DNA of 64,000 bases, taken from Allosphingosinicella sp042666435 (GTDB taxonomy: Bacteria > Pseudomonadota > Alphaproteobacteria > Sphingomonadales > Sphingomonadaceae). Both the position numbers and the translations under genes were made by a program. The notes under the pieces are model-generated. The model made no database searches. It was not told where the DNA came from and worked only from the letters and a program-made list of their open reading frames with translations. Location of the stretch: the NCBI RefSeq assembly GCF_042666435.1, contig NZ_JBHTDC010000001.1:1364001-1428000 (forward strand), read 5' to 3'. Below are positions 42,607 to 53,464 of the stretch, in pieces; positions within the stretch are counted from its first letter, which is position 1; the number at the start of each line of letters is the position of its first letter.

Positions 42607-43029
42607 ATGACACGCAGGATCGACATCGAGGCGCTGTGCGCCGAAAAGGGGCTCAGGATCACCGAGCAGAGACGGGTGATCGCCCGCGTGCTTTCGGAAT
42701 CCGATGACCATCCCGACGTCGAGAGGCTGCATGAGCGCGCCTCCGCGATCGACAGCGGCATCTCGATCGCCACCGTCTACCGCACCGTTCGCCTGTTCGA
42801 GGAAGCCGGCATCCTGGAGCGGCACGATTTCGGCGACGGGCGCTCGCGCTACGAAGCCGCGGCCGAGACCCACCACGACCATCTGATCGACGTCGAGACC
42901 GGGAATGTCCTCGAATTCGTCGACGACGAGCTCGAAGCGTTGCAAAGGCGCATCGCCGAGAAGCTGGGCTTCCGCCTCGTCGACCACCGCATGGAGCTTT
43001 ACGGCGTCTCCCTCGACCGCGACAAATAA
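42607..43029 (+). CDS. fur: Fur family metal-dependent transcriptional repressor
   Basis: 140 residues with the winged-helix part (GLRITEQRRVIARVLSES, ISIATVYRTVRLFEEAGIL) and the dimerisation/metal part containing ETHHDHLIDVETG. The classical CxxC structural-zinc motif is absent, as in many alphaproteobacterial Fur/Mur proteins. It may sense iron or manganese. Stands between the MucR gene and the acyltransferase gene, close to the Fe-S carrier. Confidence 0.92.
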   Translation: MTRRIDIEALCAEKGLRITEQRRVIARVLSESDDHPDVERLHERASAIDSGISIATVYRTVRLFEEAGILERHDFGDGRSRYEAAAETHHDHLIDVETGNVLEFVDDELEALQRRIAEKLGFRLVDHRMELYGVSLDRDK

Positions 43030-43038
43030 GGCCGCGCG

Positions 43039-43782
43039 ATGCGGCTGACGCTGCGGGTCGGCGCGATGGTGGCGGGGCTGCTATTCTGCCTTCCTTTCCA
43101 TTATGCTTGGCGGCTTTTCGGACGGCCGTCGCCCTGGCCGAGGGCATTCCTCGCCTGGGTGGCGCGCGCGGCCGGAATGCGCGCCCGGATCGTCGGCACG
43201 CCCCGGCGCCGCCATGTCTTGTTCGTCTCCAACCATCTGAGCTGGCTCGACATCATGCTGATCGCCGGCGCCACCGGAGCGGCCTTCGTGTCCAAGGAAG
43301 AGGTCGCGCGCTGGCCGGTGTTCGGATGGCTAGCGCGGCTGAACGGCACGATCTTCGTCGCCCGGGCGGATCGGCGCGCGGTCAAGGGTCAGGCGGACGC
43401 GCTGCGCGCGGCGCTGGCCACCGGGCAGCCGGTCGCCTTGTTCCCGGAAGGCACGACCGCCGGCGGAGAAGAGGTGCTGCCGTTCCGCGCCAGCCTGCTC
43501 GCCTCGGTGATGCCGCCGCTGCCGGGCCTCATGGTCCAGCCGGTGGCGATCGATTACGGCGCGGCGGCGACACAAATCGCCTGGGTCGGCGACGAGCCGG
43601 CGGCGGATAATGCCAAGCGTGTCCTCGCCCGCAAGGGCGCGACCATGGTCACTTTGCGCTTCCTCGATCCGATCGACCCGCACGCGCTGCCGGACCGCAA
43701 GGCACTGGCCGAAGCGGCGCGGGCGCGGATCGTCGCCGCGCTCGGGTTCGACGCTTCCGCCGCCCGCCCCGATCCCCTATAG
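43039..43782 (+). CDS. 1-acyl-sn-glycerol-3-phosphate acyltransferase family protein
   Basis: 247 residues. The PlsC motifs are NHLSWLD (HxxxxD), the middle GTIFVARADRRA and FPEGTTAGG. An N-terminal hydrophobic stretch suggests membrane attachment. It makes phosphatidate from lysophosphatidate or acylates a related lipid such as an ornithine lipid. Nine bases separate it from fur and nine from miaB. Confidence 0.92.
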   Translation: MRLTLRVGAMVAGLLFCLPFHYAWRLFGRPSPWPRAFLAWVARAAGMRARIVGTPRRRHVLFVSNHLSWLDIMLIAGATGAAFVSKEEVARWPVFGWLARLNGTIFVARADRRAVKGQADALRAALATGQPVALFPEGTTAGGEEVLPFRASLLASVMPPLPGLMVQPVAIDYGAAATQIAWVGDEPAADNAKRVLARKGATMVTLRFLDPIDPHALPDRKALAEAARARIVAALGFDASAARPDPL

Positions 43783-43790
43783 GCGCTGCG

Positions 43791-45140
43791 ATGAACCATC
43801 CCGATCCCAAGACCTTTCACGTCAAATCCTTCGGCTGCCAGATGAACGTCTATGACGGCGACCGGATGACGGAGCTGCTCGAATCGCGAGGCCTGGTCGC
43901 GGCCGAGGGAGGCGAGGCCGATCTGGTCGTGCTCAACACCTGCCATATCCGCGAGCGCGCGGCCGAGAAGGTCTATTCGGACATCGGCCGCCTCAACCGC
44001 AAGGACGGCTCGCGGCCGATGATCGCGGTGGCCGGCTGCGTCGCGCAGGCCGAAGGCGCGGAAATCCCGCGCCGCGCGCCGAGCGTCGATATCGTGGTCG
44101 GGCCGCAGGCCTATCATCGCCTGCCCGATCTGATCGCCCGGGCCGCGCGTGGCGGGCGAGCGCTCGACACCGACATGCCGATCGAATCCAAGTTCGGCGC
44201 TTTGCCCGCGCGGCGCAGGCCGGGGCCGACGGCGTTCCTGACCGTGCAGGAAGGCTGCGACAAATTCTGCACCTATTGCGTCGTCCCTTATACGCGCGGC
44301 GCCGAGGTGTCGCGAAGCTGGCGGGCGGTGGTCGACGAGGCGAAGGCGCTGGTCGAGCGCGGCGCGCGCGAGATCACCCTGCTCGGCCAGAACGTAAACG
44401 CCTGGGAAGGCGAGGACGAGACAGGGCGCTGCCAGGGCCTGGACGGGCTGATCCGCGCGCTCGATGCGCTGCCGGGGCTGGAGCGGATCCGCTACACGAC
44501 CAGCCACCCCAACGACATGAACGAGGCCCTCATCCGCGCCCATGGCGAGGTCGGCAAGCTGATGCCCTTCCTCCATTTGCCGGTGCAGTCGGGCAGCGAC
44601 CGGGTGCTCAAGGCGATGAACCGCAGCCACACGACGTCGAGCTACCTTTCCGTCATCGAACGGGTCCGGGCCGAGCGCCCCGATATCGCGCTTTCGGGCG
44701 ATTTCATCGTCGGCTTCCCCGGCGAGACCGACGCCGAGTTCGAGGACACGTTGAAAATCGTGCGCGAGGTGAACTACGCGCAGGCTTACTCGTTCAAATA
44801 TTCGCCGCGGCCGGGAACCCCCGCCGCCGACATGGATGGACAGGTGCCGCCAGAGGTGATGGACGAGAGGCTGCAGAGGCTGCAGGCGGAGATCAACGCG
44901 CACCAGCTCGCCTTCAACCGGGCCAGCGTGGGTCGGCGCACGTCGGTGCTGCTCGAGCGCCGCGGCAAGAAACCGGGGCAGCTCATCGGCAAATCGCCCT
45001 GGCTGCAATCGGTGCATCTGGAAACGCAGGCGGGGATTGGCGATCTGGTGGATGTGGAGATTGTGTCGGCAGGCCCGAACAGCATTGGCGGCATTCAGCT
45101 CCCCGGCGAAAGCCGGGGTCCAGCGATGGTAGCCGCCTGA
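43791..45140 (+). CDS. miaB: tRNA-2-methylthio-N6-dimethylallyladenosine synthase MiaB
   Basis: 449 residues. N-terminal UPF0004 domain with cluster cysteines (SFGCQMN, NTCHIRE, AGCVAQ), the radical SAM core with QEGCDKFCTYCVVPY, and the TRAM domain. It adds the methylthio group to A37 of tRNA. The last 13 residues (GESRGPAMVAA and preceding residues) are encoded by a half copy of a short palindromic repeat at 45100-45123, so the C-terminus was replaced or extended by a repeat. Its stop overlaps the phoH start (TGATG). Confidence 0.95.
   Translation: MNHPDPKTFHVKSFGCQMNVYDGDRMTELLESRGLVAAEGGEADLVVLNTCHIRERAAEKVYSDIGRLNRKDGSRPMIAVAGCVAQAEGAEIPRRAPSVDIVVGPQAYHRLPDLIARAARGGRALDTDMPIESKFGALPARRRPGPTAFLTVQEGCDKFCTYCVVPYTRGAEVSRSWRAVVDEAKALVERGAREITLLGQNVNAWEGEDETGRCQGLDGLIRALDALPGLERIRYTTSHPNDMNEALIRAHGEVGKLMPFLHLPVQSGSDRVLKAMNRSHTTSSYLSVIERVRAERPDIALSGDFIVGFPGETDAEFEDTLKIVREVNYAQAYSFKYSPRPGTPAADMDGQVPPEVMDERLQRLQAEINAHQLAFNRASVGRRTSVLLERRGKKPGQLIGKSPWLQSVHLETQAGIGDLVDVEIVSAGPNSIGGIQLPGESRGPAMVAA
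45100..45123. repeat. Half copy of palindromic repeat, family E, inside the miaB 3' end
   Basis: TCCCCGGCGAAAGCCGGGG-type sequence (self-complementary CCCCGGC..GCCGGGG with GTCCAG following) within the last codons of miaB. The same element occurs as two inverted copies in the 5' end of bioB (53480-53544). Confidence 0.8.
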
Positions 45141-46135
45141 TGCCGCAGAAGAAGGCCAGCGAAGCGCCGCCGCCCCGCGCGCGGCTGGAAATCGAGTTCG
45201 AGCAGCCGCATCTGCTGGGACCGTTGTTCGGCGAGTTCGACCGTAATCTGGTGGCGATCGAGGATCGGCTCGGCGTCTATATCGCGGCGCGCGGCAACCG
45301 CGTCCAGATCGAGGGCGAGCCCGAGGCGGCCGCGCGCGCGCGCGACGTGCTCACCGGGCTCTACAACCGGCTCGATCAGGGCCAGGACATAGACGCGGGG
45401 GCGGTCGACGCGGTCATCGCGATGGCGGGACAGCCTACTTTGGAGGGTATCATCGCCCAGGATGTCGCCGAACCGCCCAAGGTGATGATCCGCACCCGCA
45501 AGAAGACGATCGTCCCGCGCTCCAAGGCGCAGGCCGTCTATATGGAAGCTTTGGCCCGCGACGACATGATCTTCGCATTGGGGCCCGCCGGCACCGGCAA
45601 GACCTATCTCGCCGTCGCGCAGGCGGTACAGCAATTGATCGGCGGCTCGGTCGACCGCCTGATCCTCTCGCGCCCCGCGGTCGAGGCGGGCGAGCGTCTG
45701 GGCTTCCTGCCCGGCGACATGAAGGAGAAGGTCGACCCCTATCTGCGCCCCCTGTACGACGCGCTCTACGACATGCTGCCGACCGAGCAGGTCGAGCGGC
45801 GCATCGCCTCGGGAGAGATCGAGATCGCGCCGATCGCCTTCATGCGCGGCCGCACCCTGAGCGACGCGTTCGTGATCCTCGACGAAGCGCAGAACACCAC
45901 GCCGATGCAGATGAAGATGTTCCTCACCCGTTTCGGGATGAGGAGCCGCATGGTCATCTGCGGCGATCCCAAGCAGGTCGATCTGCCCGACGTCGGCAAG
46001 TCCGGGCTCGCCGACGCGGTTGCCAAGCTCGAGGGCATTCCCAAGATCGCCACCGTCCGTTTCGGCGCCGGCGACGTGGTTCGCCATCCGCTGGTCGGCA
46101 GGATCGTCGATGCTTATGAAGGGCCGGCGGAATGA
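45140..46135 (+). CDS. PhoH family ATPase (YbeZ-like)
   Basis: 331 residues. N-terminal KH-like part, then the P-loop domain with Walker A GPAGTGKT, RPAVEAGERLGFLPGD and Walker B-like FVILDEAQNT. YbeZ proteins are RNA-linked ATPases that work with the neighbouring endonuclease YbeY in rRNA maturation; the miaB-phoH-ybeY-corC order seen here is the conserved one. Confidence 0.94.
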   Translation: MPQKKASEAPPPRARLEIEFEQPHLLGPLFGEFDRNLVAIEDRLGVYIAARGNRVQIEGEPEAAARARDVLTGLYNRLDQGQDIDAGAVDAVIAMAGQPTLEGIIAQDVAEPPKVMIRTRKKTIVPRSKAQAVYMEALARDDMIFALGPAGTGKTYLAVAQAVQQLIGGSVDRLILSRPAVEAGERLGFLPGDMKEKVDPYLRPLYDALYDMLPTEQVERRIASGEIEIAPIAFMRGRTLSDAFVILDEAQNTTPMQMKMFLTRFGMRSRMVICGDPKQVDLPDVGKSGLADAVAKLEGIPKIATVRFGAGDVVRHPLVGRIVDAYEGPAE

Positions 46136-46153
46136 GCGCGCCCCAGATCAATT

Positions 46154-46258
46154 CCTCCCCCCTTGTGGGGGAGGGTAGGGTGGGGGGTGCCGTCCGAAGG
46201 ACGGCGCGCAGCTTCGCTGCGCACCCCCTCCCCTGGCCCTCCCCACAAGGGGGAGGGG
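46154..46258. repeat. Palindromic repeat, family F, between phoH and ybeY
   Basis: Left arm CCTCCCCCCTTGTGGGGGAG (from 46154) and right arm CTCCCCACAAGGGGGAGG, with two inner palindromes (CGTCC/GGACG and GCGCAG/CTGCGC). The purine-rich right end supplies the GGGGGA-AGG before the ybeY start. A related element lies at 50543-50683. Confidence 0.82.
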
Positions 46259-46271
46259 GAAGGTGGCGCTC

Positions 46272-46793
46272 ATGATCCTGGTCGAGGCCGGCGCCGGCGA
46301 GGAATGGGACAGTCGCACCGACTGGGAGGAGCTTGCCGAGCGCGCGGTGCTGTCCGCCGTCGCCAGCAGCAGCCACGCCGCGCTCAACAATAGCGAACTC
46401 GCCGTCGAGGTCTCGGTAAAGTTCACCGACGACGCGGAGTTGAAGGCGCTGAACGCCGCCTATCGCAACAAGGGAAGCGCGACCAACGTCCTCTCCTTCC
46501 CGATGTTCGCGGCCGAACTGCTCGACCAGATCGTCACGGCCGACGGCGGCGAGGTCCTGCTCGGCGACGTGGTGCTCGCCCATGGCGTCTGCGCGGCCGA
46601 GGCGGCCGACAAGGGCATAGCGGTCGAAACCCATGCCGCGCATCTCGTCGTCCATGGCACGCTTCATCTTTTAGGCTATGACCACGAGACCAGCGACGAC
46701 GACGCCGAGACCATGGAGAAGGTGGAGCGCGAGGCGCTGTCCGCCATCGGAATCGCCGACCCCTATGCAGTGACTGAGGTTCAAACCCACTGA
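46272..46793 (+). CDS. ybeY: Endoribonuclease YbeY
   Basis: 173 residues with the zinc site HGTLHLLGYDHE and the conserved NVLSFP upstream. It trims 16S rRNA 3' ends and takes part in ribosome quality control. ATG 46272 follows GGAAGG at good distance; an in-frame GTG at 46263 is also possible. Both possible ribosome sites lie against the palindromic repeat. Confidence 0.94.
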   Translation: MILVEAGAGEEWDSRTDWEELAERAVLSAVASSSHAALNNSELAVEVSVKFTDDAELKALNAAYRNKGSATNVLSFPMFAAELLDQIVTADGGEVLLGDVVLAHGVCAAEAADKGIAVETHAAHLVVHGTLHLLGYDHETSDDDAETMEKVEREALSAIGIADPYAVTEVQTH

Positions 46794-46794
46794 T

Positions 46795-47688
46795 ATGCCA
46801 GACGACAGCAGTAGCGGCGCCCAGGAGAATGGGCGAAGTTTCTGGAGCGGCCTGAGGGCGCTCCTGTTCGGCGACGAAAGCGAAGCCACGCTCCGCGACC
46901 AGATCGAGGAAGCGATCGAGAATCATGAAGGCGAGGTGCCGCGATTGGGCGACCTGACGCCCGTCGAGCGGCAGATGCTGCGGAACCTCCTTGATTTCGG
47001 CGAGAGCACGGCCGGGGACATAGCGGTGCCGCGCGGCGACATCATCGCCGTGCCCGCGTCGATCGACTTCGACGGGCTGGTGGCGGCCTTCACGGATGCG
47101 GGCCACAGCCGGCTTCCGCTCTACGAGGACAGCCTCGACCGGGTGATCGGCATGGTCCACATCAAGGACGTGTTCGCGCTCCAGGTCACCGACGCCGCCC
47201 CGCCCGACGACATGAGGACGTTGATCCGCGCGCCCCTGTTCGTGCCCGAATCGATGGGCGTGCTCGATCTGCTCGCCCGGATGCGGGCGGAGCGCGTCCA
47301 TCTCGCCATCGTCGTCGACGAGTTTGGCGGCACCGAGGGTCTCGTCACGATCGAGGATGTCGTCGAGGAGATTGTTGGCGAGATCGAGGACGAACATGAC
47401 GAGGAAGCGCCGGGCATGCTGATCCCGGTCGAGGACGGCATCTGGGATGCCGACGGGCGCGCCGAGCTGGAGGAGGTCGCCGAGACGATCGACGCGCGGC
47501 TGGCCATGGTCGAGGAGGATGTCGACACTCTGGGCGGGCTCGCCTTCGTGCTGGCGGGCCATGTGCCGCGGCAAGGCGAGATCGTCGAGCATTCGAGCGG
47601 CTGGCGCCTCGAAGTGACCGACAGCGATTCGCGCCGGGTCAACCGGCTGCGGCTGCACGCGCCGGAGACGGCAGCCATCCCGGAATAG
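46795..47688 (+). CDS. corC: CorC/HlyC-type CBS-domain transporter-associated protein
   Basis: 297 residues. Two CBS domains (SRLPLYEDSLDRVIGMVHIKD and LAIVVDEFGGTEGLVTIEDVVEEIVGEIEDE in pattern) and the C-terminal CorC_HlyC domain (TLGGLAFVLAGHVPRQGEIVEH). No membrane segment, so it is the cytosolic CorC form, linked to Mg2+/Co2+ efflux. It starts two bases after ybeY, in the conserved cluster. Confidence 0.93.
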   Translation: MPDDSSSGAQENGRSFWSGLRALLFGDESEATLRDQIEEAIENHEGEVPRLGDLTPVERQMLRNLLDFGESTAGDIAVPRGDIIAVPASIDFDGLVAAFTDAGHSRLPLYEDSLDRVIGMVHIKDVFALQVTDAAPPDDMRTLIRAPLFVPESMGVLDLLARMRAERVHLAIVVDEFGGTEGLVTIEDVVEEIVGEIEDEHDEEAPGMLIPVEDGIWDADGRAELEEVAETIDARLAMVEEDVDTLGGLAFVLAGHVPRQGEIVEHSSGWRLEVTDSDSRRVNRLRLHAPETAAIPE

Positions 47689-47783
47689 GAAGCGGCCTGC
47701 TGGGGGCGGGAGCCACGAATTTGACCTCCGCGCGATAAGGCGCGATGGCCGGTGCGATTTCCTCACCCATCAGGGGACGATGT

Positions 47784-49316
47784 TTGGCGACCACGATCGA
47801 AGAGCTTGAGGCGCGGCGCGAGCAGGCCCGCGCGGGCGGCGGCGAAAAGCGCGTCGCGGCGCAGCATGCCAAGGGGCGGCTGACCGCGCGCGAACGGCTC
47901 GACGTGCTGCTCGATGAAGGCAGCTTCGAAGAATATGACATGTTCGTCGAGCACAATTGCGCCGACTTCGGCATGGAGACGCAGAAGTTCCCGGGCGATG
48001 GCGTCGTCACCGGCTCCGGCACGATCAACGGCCGCCTCGTCTATGTCTTCGCGCAGGATTTCACCGTGTTCGGCGGTTCACTCTCCGAGCGGCACGCGCA
48101 GAAGATCTGCAAGATCATGGACATGGCGATGAAGGTCGGCGCGCCCGTCATCGGTTTGAACGATAGCGGCGGGGCGCGCATCCAGGAGGGCGTGGCGAGC
48201 CTCGGCGGCTATGCAGAGGTGTTCCAGAGGAACGTGCTCGCCTCCGGCGTCGTGCCCCAGCTCAGCCTCATCATGGGCCCCTGCGCGGGCGGCGCGGTCT
48301 ATTCGCCGGCGATGACCGACTTCATCTTCATGGTGAAGGATTCGTCCTACATGTTCGTCACCGGCCCGGACGTGGTGAAGACCGTCACCAACGAAGTGGT
48401 GACTCAGGAGGAACTGGGCGGCGCCGTCACCCACACGACCAAGTCGGGCGTCGCCGACGTCGCTTTCGAGAACGACATCGAGGCCTTGCTGGCGACCCGC
48501 GACTTCTTCGACTTCCTGCCGCTCTCGAACCGCCACGATTTGCCGACGCGGCCGACCACCGACCCCTGGGACCGGCACGAGGACAGCCTCGACACCCTGA
48601 TCCCCGACAGCGCCAACAAACCCTATGACATGCACGAACTGATCCGGAAGACGCTCGACGAGGGCGATTTCTTCGAGGTGCAGCCGGCGCATGCCGCCAA
48701 CATCATCTGCGGCTTCGGCCGGATCGAGGGCCGTACCGTCGGCATCGTAGCCAACCAGCCGATGGTGCTGGCCGGCGTGCTCGACATCAAATCGTCGAAG
48801 AAGGCCGCGCGGTTCGTGCGCTTCTGCGACGCGTTCGAAATCCCGATCGTCACCTTCGTCGACGTGCCCGGCTTCCTCCCCGGCGTCGCCCAGGAGCATG
48901 ACGGCATCATCAAGAACGGCGCCAAACTGCTCTTCGCCTATGCCGAGGCGACCGTGCCCAAGATCACCGTCATCACCCGCAAGGCCTATGGCGGCGCCTA
49001 TGACGTCATGGCGAGCAAGCACCTCCGCGGCGATTTGAACTACGCCTGGCCCTCGGCCGAAATCGCCGTGATGGGCGCCAAGGGCGCGGTCGAGATCATC
49101 TTCCGCAAGGACATAGGCGACCCCGAAAAGATCGCCGCCCGCACCGCCGAATATGAAGCGCAATTCGCCAACCCCTTCGTCGCCGCGAGCAAGGGCTTCA
49201 TCGACGAGGTGATCATGCCCCACTCCACGCGGCGGCGGATCGCGCTGGGGTTACGGAAATTGCGCGACAAGCAGCTCGAGAATCCGTGGAAAAAACACGA
49301 CAACATTCCGCTTTAG
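47784..49316 (+). CDS. pccB: Propionyl-CoA carboxylase beta subunit
   Basis: About 510 residues of carboxyltransferase fold. ATTIEELEARREQARAGGG at the N-terminus, GGSLSERHAQKICKIMDMA, GGARIQEGVASLGGYAEVF and the C-terminal ISAM-like region GGAYDVMASKHLRGD match acyl-CoA carboxylase beta subunits. It uses carboxybiotin from PccA to carboxylate propionyl-CoA. TTG 47784 follows AGGGGA and gives the family length; ATG 47745 in frame is the alternative (523 residues). First gene of the propionate pathway block. Confidence 0.94.
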   Translation: MATTIEELEARREQARAGGGEKRVAAQHAKGRLTARERLDVLLDEGSFEEYDMFVEHNCADFGMETQKFPGDGVVTGSGTINGRLVYVFAQDFTVFGGSLSERHAQKICKIMDMAMKVGAPVIGLNDSGGARIQEGVASLGGYAEVFQRNVLASGVVPQLSLIMGPCAGGAVYSPAMTDFIFMVKDSSYMFVTGPDVVKTVTNEVVTQEELGGAVTHTTKSGVADVAFENDIEALLATRDFFDFLPLSNRHDLPTRPTTDPWDRHEDSLDTLIPDSANKPYDMHELIRKTLDEGDFFEVQPAHAANIICGFGRIEGRTVGIVANQPMVLAGVLDIKSSKKAARFVRFCDAFEIPIVTFVDVPGFLPGVAQEHDGIIKNGAKLLFAYAEATVPKITVITRKAYGGAYDVMASKHLRGDLNYAWPSAEIAVMGAKGAVEIIFRKDIGDPEKIAARTAEYEAQFANPFVAASKGFIDEVIMPHSTRRRIALGLRKLRDKQLENPWKKHDNIPL

Positions 49317-49325
49317 GATTTTGTA

Positions 49326-49682
49326 GTGAGCAAACTTCCGAAATGGTTCTGGTATGCAGTGGGAGCAGCCCAAGTGGTCGCGACTATCTACATCTATCCA
49401 GAGGCCGCATTGGATCTTCAGCCTTCTAACCCTTTTGAACTCGAACCAGGCGTACTTGGGACTGCAATCGTTGCCGCGATCCGTGCCGTGCCTTACACTC
49501 TCATGATCGCTGCGGTCCTTTACCTTCTCGCGTGTCACGAGGCCGGAAAGAAAATAAGCGAATTTGCTGGGCAGACGGTCGGCCTGATATTCTTAGCAGC
49601 AGTCGGGCTTGGTGTGCTTTCCGCCCTGCTCTCGCCTAGCAGTTGCAGTAGTAATCCTAGTCAGGAATATCGCGCACGATGA
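49326..49682 (+). CDS. Hypothetical small membrane protein with atypical base composition
   Basis: 118 residues, GTG start, hydrophobic segments at about 8-22, 50-70 and 85-105. The base composition and codon choice (many AT-ending codons such as ACT, CTT, TAT) differ visibly from all neighbours, and the low-GC stretch continues to about 49790. It is probably a recent arrival inserted between pccB and the epimerase. No family recognised. Confidence 0.6.
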   Translation: MSKLPKWFWYAVGAAQVVATIYIYPEAALDLQPSNPFELEPGVLGTAIVAAIRAVPYTLMIAAVLYLLACHEAGKKISEFAGQTVGLIFLAAVGLGVLSALLSPSSCSSNPSQEYRAR

Positions 49683-49734
49683 TGCCTGTACGCTTGAATC
49701 AAATCGGAATAGCGACTTCGCGATTGATAATAGT

Positions 49735-50508
49735 ATGAAATTGCGCGGTCGTTTAGCCTGGTTTGTTGGCATCGGCGTCGTAGTGGCCGTGTTATCGGGA
49801 TGCGATCAGGTGTCTGATGAGCAGGCGAACCAAGTCGCGCCTTCTGAGCCTGCGGGTGAAATCGATGCGCCCCCGCAACACGCCGTGCGCTCTCTTCCGA
49901 TGGGAGAGCAGCGCGCCCGCGCCTTTCAGGCGGCGTTCAGCGGCGAGGGGAGCCCGGTCGTTGAGGTCGACGACCAGCGGCTGCGCTATTCGCCGGGCCG
50001 GCTCGTCTGGATCGGGGATCGCGCGGTGCTGCTCAGTCCCGGAAAGAATCTGGACAAATGCCACGCCTGCGCGGGGGCGCTGGCGATCCATTATCTGGAG
50101 CCCTCGGGCGACGGCTTCCGCGTCACCGGAAGCTGGCCGGCTTTGGTTCAGGGTTCGGGCTATGGCGATCCGCCGTCCGACTGGAGCCTGTCCGACCGGT
50201 TCGCCGAATATCCGGTCCTGATCGAGGAAGGCGGCTATACGGCGCAGGGCTGCACCTCGGGCGGCGTGACCCTGACCGAGCTGAAGCCCGAGCGGCCGGT
50301 CCAGTCCGCCCTCATCCGCACGATCTATTCCAACCAGAGCGGCTTCGGCGCGGACAACGGCACCGAGATCGACGGCGAGATCGTCAACATCCAGAAGGGC
50401 GTTTCGTTCGACGTGGCCTATTCAGGATCGCGCGCCTTCACCGAGACGTGGGTGCGCTGGGGCGACACGTTCGAACCCCGCGGAGAAACGAGGATGCCGC
50501 AATGTTAG
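49735..50508 (+). CDS. Putative lipoprotein, hypothetical
   Basis: 257 residues; lipoprotein signal WFVGIGVVVAVLSGCDQ. The mature protein has paired cysteines (CHACAG and GCTSGG) and a beta-rich C-terminal half (YTAQGCTSGGVTLTEL, IRTIYSNQSGFG, SGSRAFTETWVRWGD). The first 20 codons are of the low-GC type of the preceding gene, the rest is of normal composition, so the composition border runs through its 5' end. Function unknown. Confidence 0.72.
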   Translation: MKLRGRLAWFVGIGVVVAVLSGCDQVSDEQANQVAPSEPAGEIDAPPQHAVRSLPMGEQRARAFQAAFSGEGSPVVEVDDQRLRYSPGRLVWIGDRAVLLSPGKNLDKCHACAGALAIHYLEPSGDGFRVTGSWPALVQGSGYGDPPSDWSLSDRFAEYPVLIEEGGYTAQGCTSGGVTLTELKPERPVQSALIRTIYSNQSGFGADNGTEIDGEIVNIQKGVSFDVAYSGSRAFTETWVRWGDTFEPRGETRMPQC

Positions 50509-50542
50509 GGTGCTTGAACCATGTACGGGTCGTCACTTCATC

Positions 50543-50683
50543 AATCCTCCCCTTAGAAGGGAGGTGGCTCGCGAAGCGAGACGGAGGGGTGTCGGCGTAT
50601 GAAGGAGAGCTGAGCACCCTTTCACGGACGCTGATACCCCTCCACCGCCTTCGGCGGTCCCCCTCCCCTTTCAGGGGAGGATT
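50543..50683. repeat. Palindromic repeat, family F, upstream of the epimerase gene
   Basis: Left arm AATCCTCCCCTTAGAAGGGA (from 50543) pairs with right arm TCCCCTTTCAGGGGAGGATT (to 50683). Smaller palindromes are inside (GGCTCGCGAAGCGAG, CCGCCTTCGGCGG). The AGGGGAGGA at the right end is the Shine-Dalgarno of the epimerase gene, so the repeat supplies that gene's ribosome binding site. Confidence 0.83.
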
Positions 50684-50686
50684 GTG

Positions 50687-51106
50687 ATGAAACTCGGCCG
50701 CCTCAATCATGTCGGCGTCGCCACGCCGTCGATCGAGAAGAGCATCGCGCTTTATCGCGACATGCTCGGCGCGACGAAGGTCCACGCGCCGTTCGACCTG
50801 CCGCCGCAGGGAGTGCGGGTGTGCTTCGTCGATACGCCCAACAGCCAGATCGAGCTGATCGAGCCCTTGGGCGAGAGTTCGCCGCTGCACGGCTTCCTCG
50901 CGAAAAACCCGGCGGGCGGGCAGCATCATGTCTGCTTCGAGGTGCCCGATATCCACGCCGCCAAGGCCGAAATGGAGGCAAAGGGCGCCAAGGTGCTGGG
51001 CGAGCCCCGCATCGGCGCGCATGGCACGCCGGTGATCTTCGTGCATCCCAAGGATATGGGCGGCGTTCTGGTGGAGTTGATGGAGACGCCGAAAGAGGCG
51101 CATTGA
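50687..51106 (+). CDS. mce: Methylmalonyl-CoA epimerase
   Basis: 139 residues of VOC fold. LNHVGVATPSIEKSIALYRDMLGA, the metal histidine in HHVCFEVPDI and the glutamate in VELME fit the epimerase, which interconverts (S)- and (R)-methylmalonyl-CoA. It follows pccB and precedes the mutase, which is its place in the pathway. The start is ATG 50687, with AGGGGAGGA from a repeat element five bases before it. Confidence 0.93.
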   Translation: MKLGRLNHVGVATPSIEKSIALYRDMLGATKVHAPFDLPPQGVRVCFVDTPNSQIELIEPLGESSPLHGFLAKNPAGGQHHVCFEVPDIHAAKAEMEAKGAKVLGEPRIGAHGTPVIFVHPKDMGGVLVELMETPKEAH

Positions 51107-51120
51107 GGTATTCAACCGCA

Positions 51121-51206
51121 CCGTTCGTCCTGAGCTTGTCGAAGGGCCTTCTTTCTGTTTGGGGTGGAAGAGAAGGAACGGGCTTCGACAGGCTCAGCCC
51201 CAACGG
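51121..51206. repeat. Palindromic repeat, family D, upstream of the mutase gene
   Basis: Left arm CCGTTCGTCCTGAGCTTGTC and right arm GGCTTCGACAGGCTCAGCCC then CAACGG, with a purine/pyrimidine-rich centre. Same family as 25215-25332 and as the coding copy in the mutase at 52748-52835. Confidence 0.87.
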
Positions 51207-51214
51207 TTTTGGAT

Positions 51215-53460
<2,246 letters not shown>

Positions 53461-53464
<4 letters not shown>

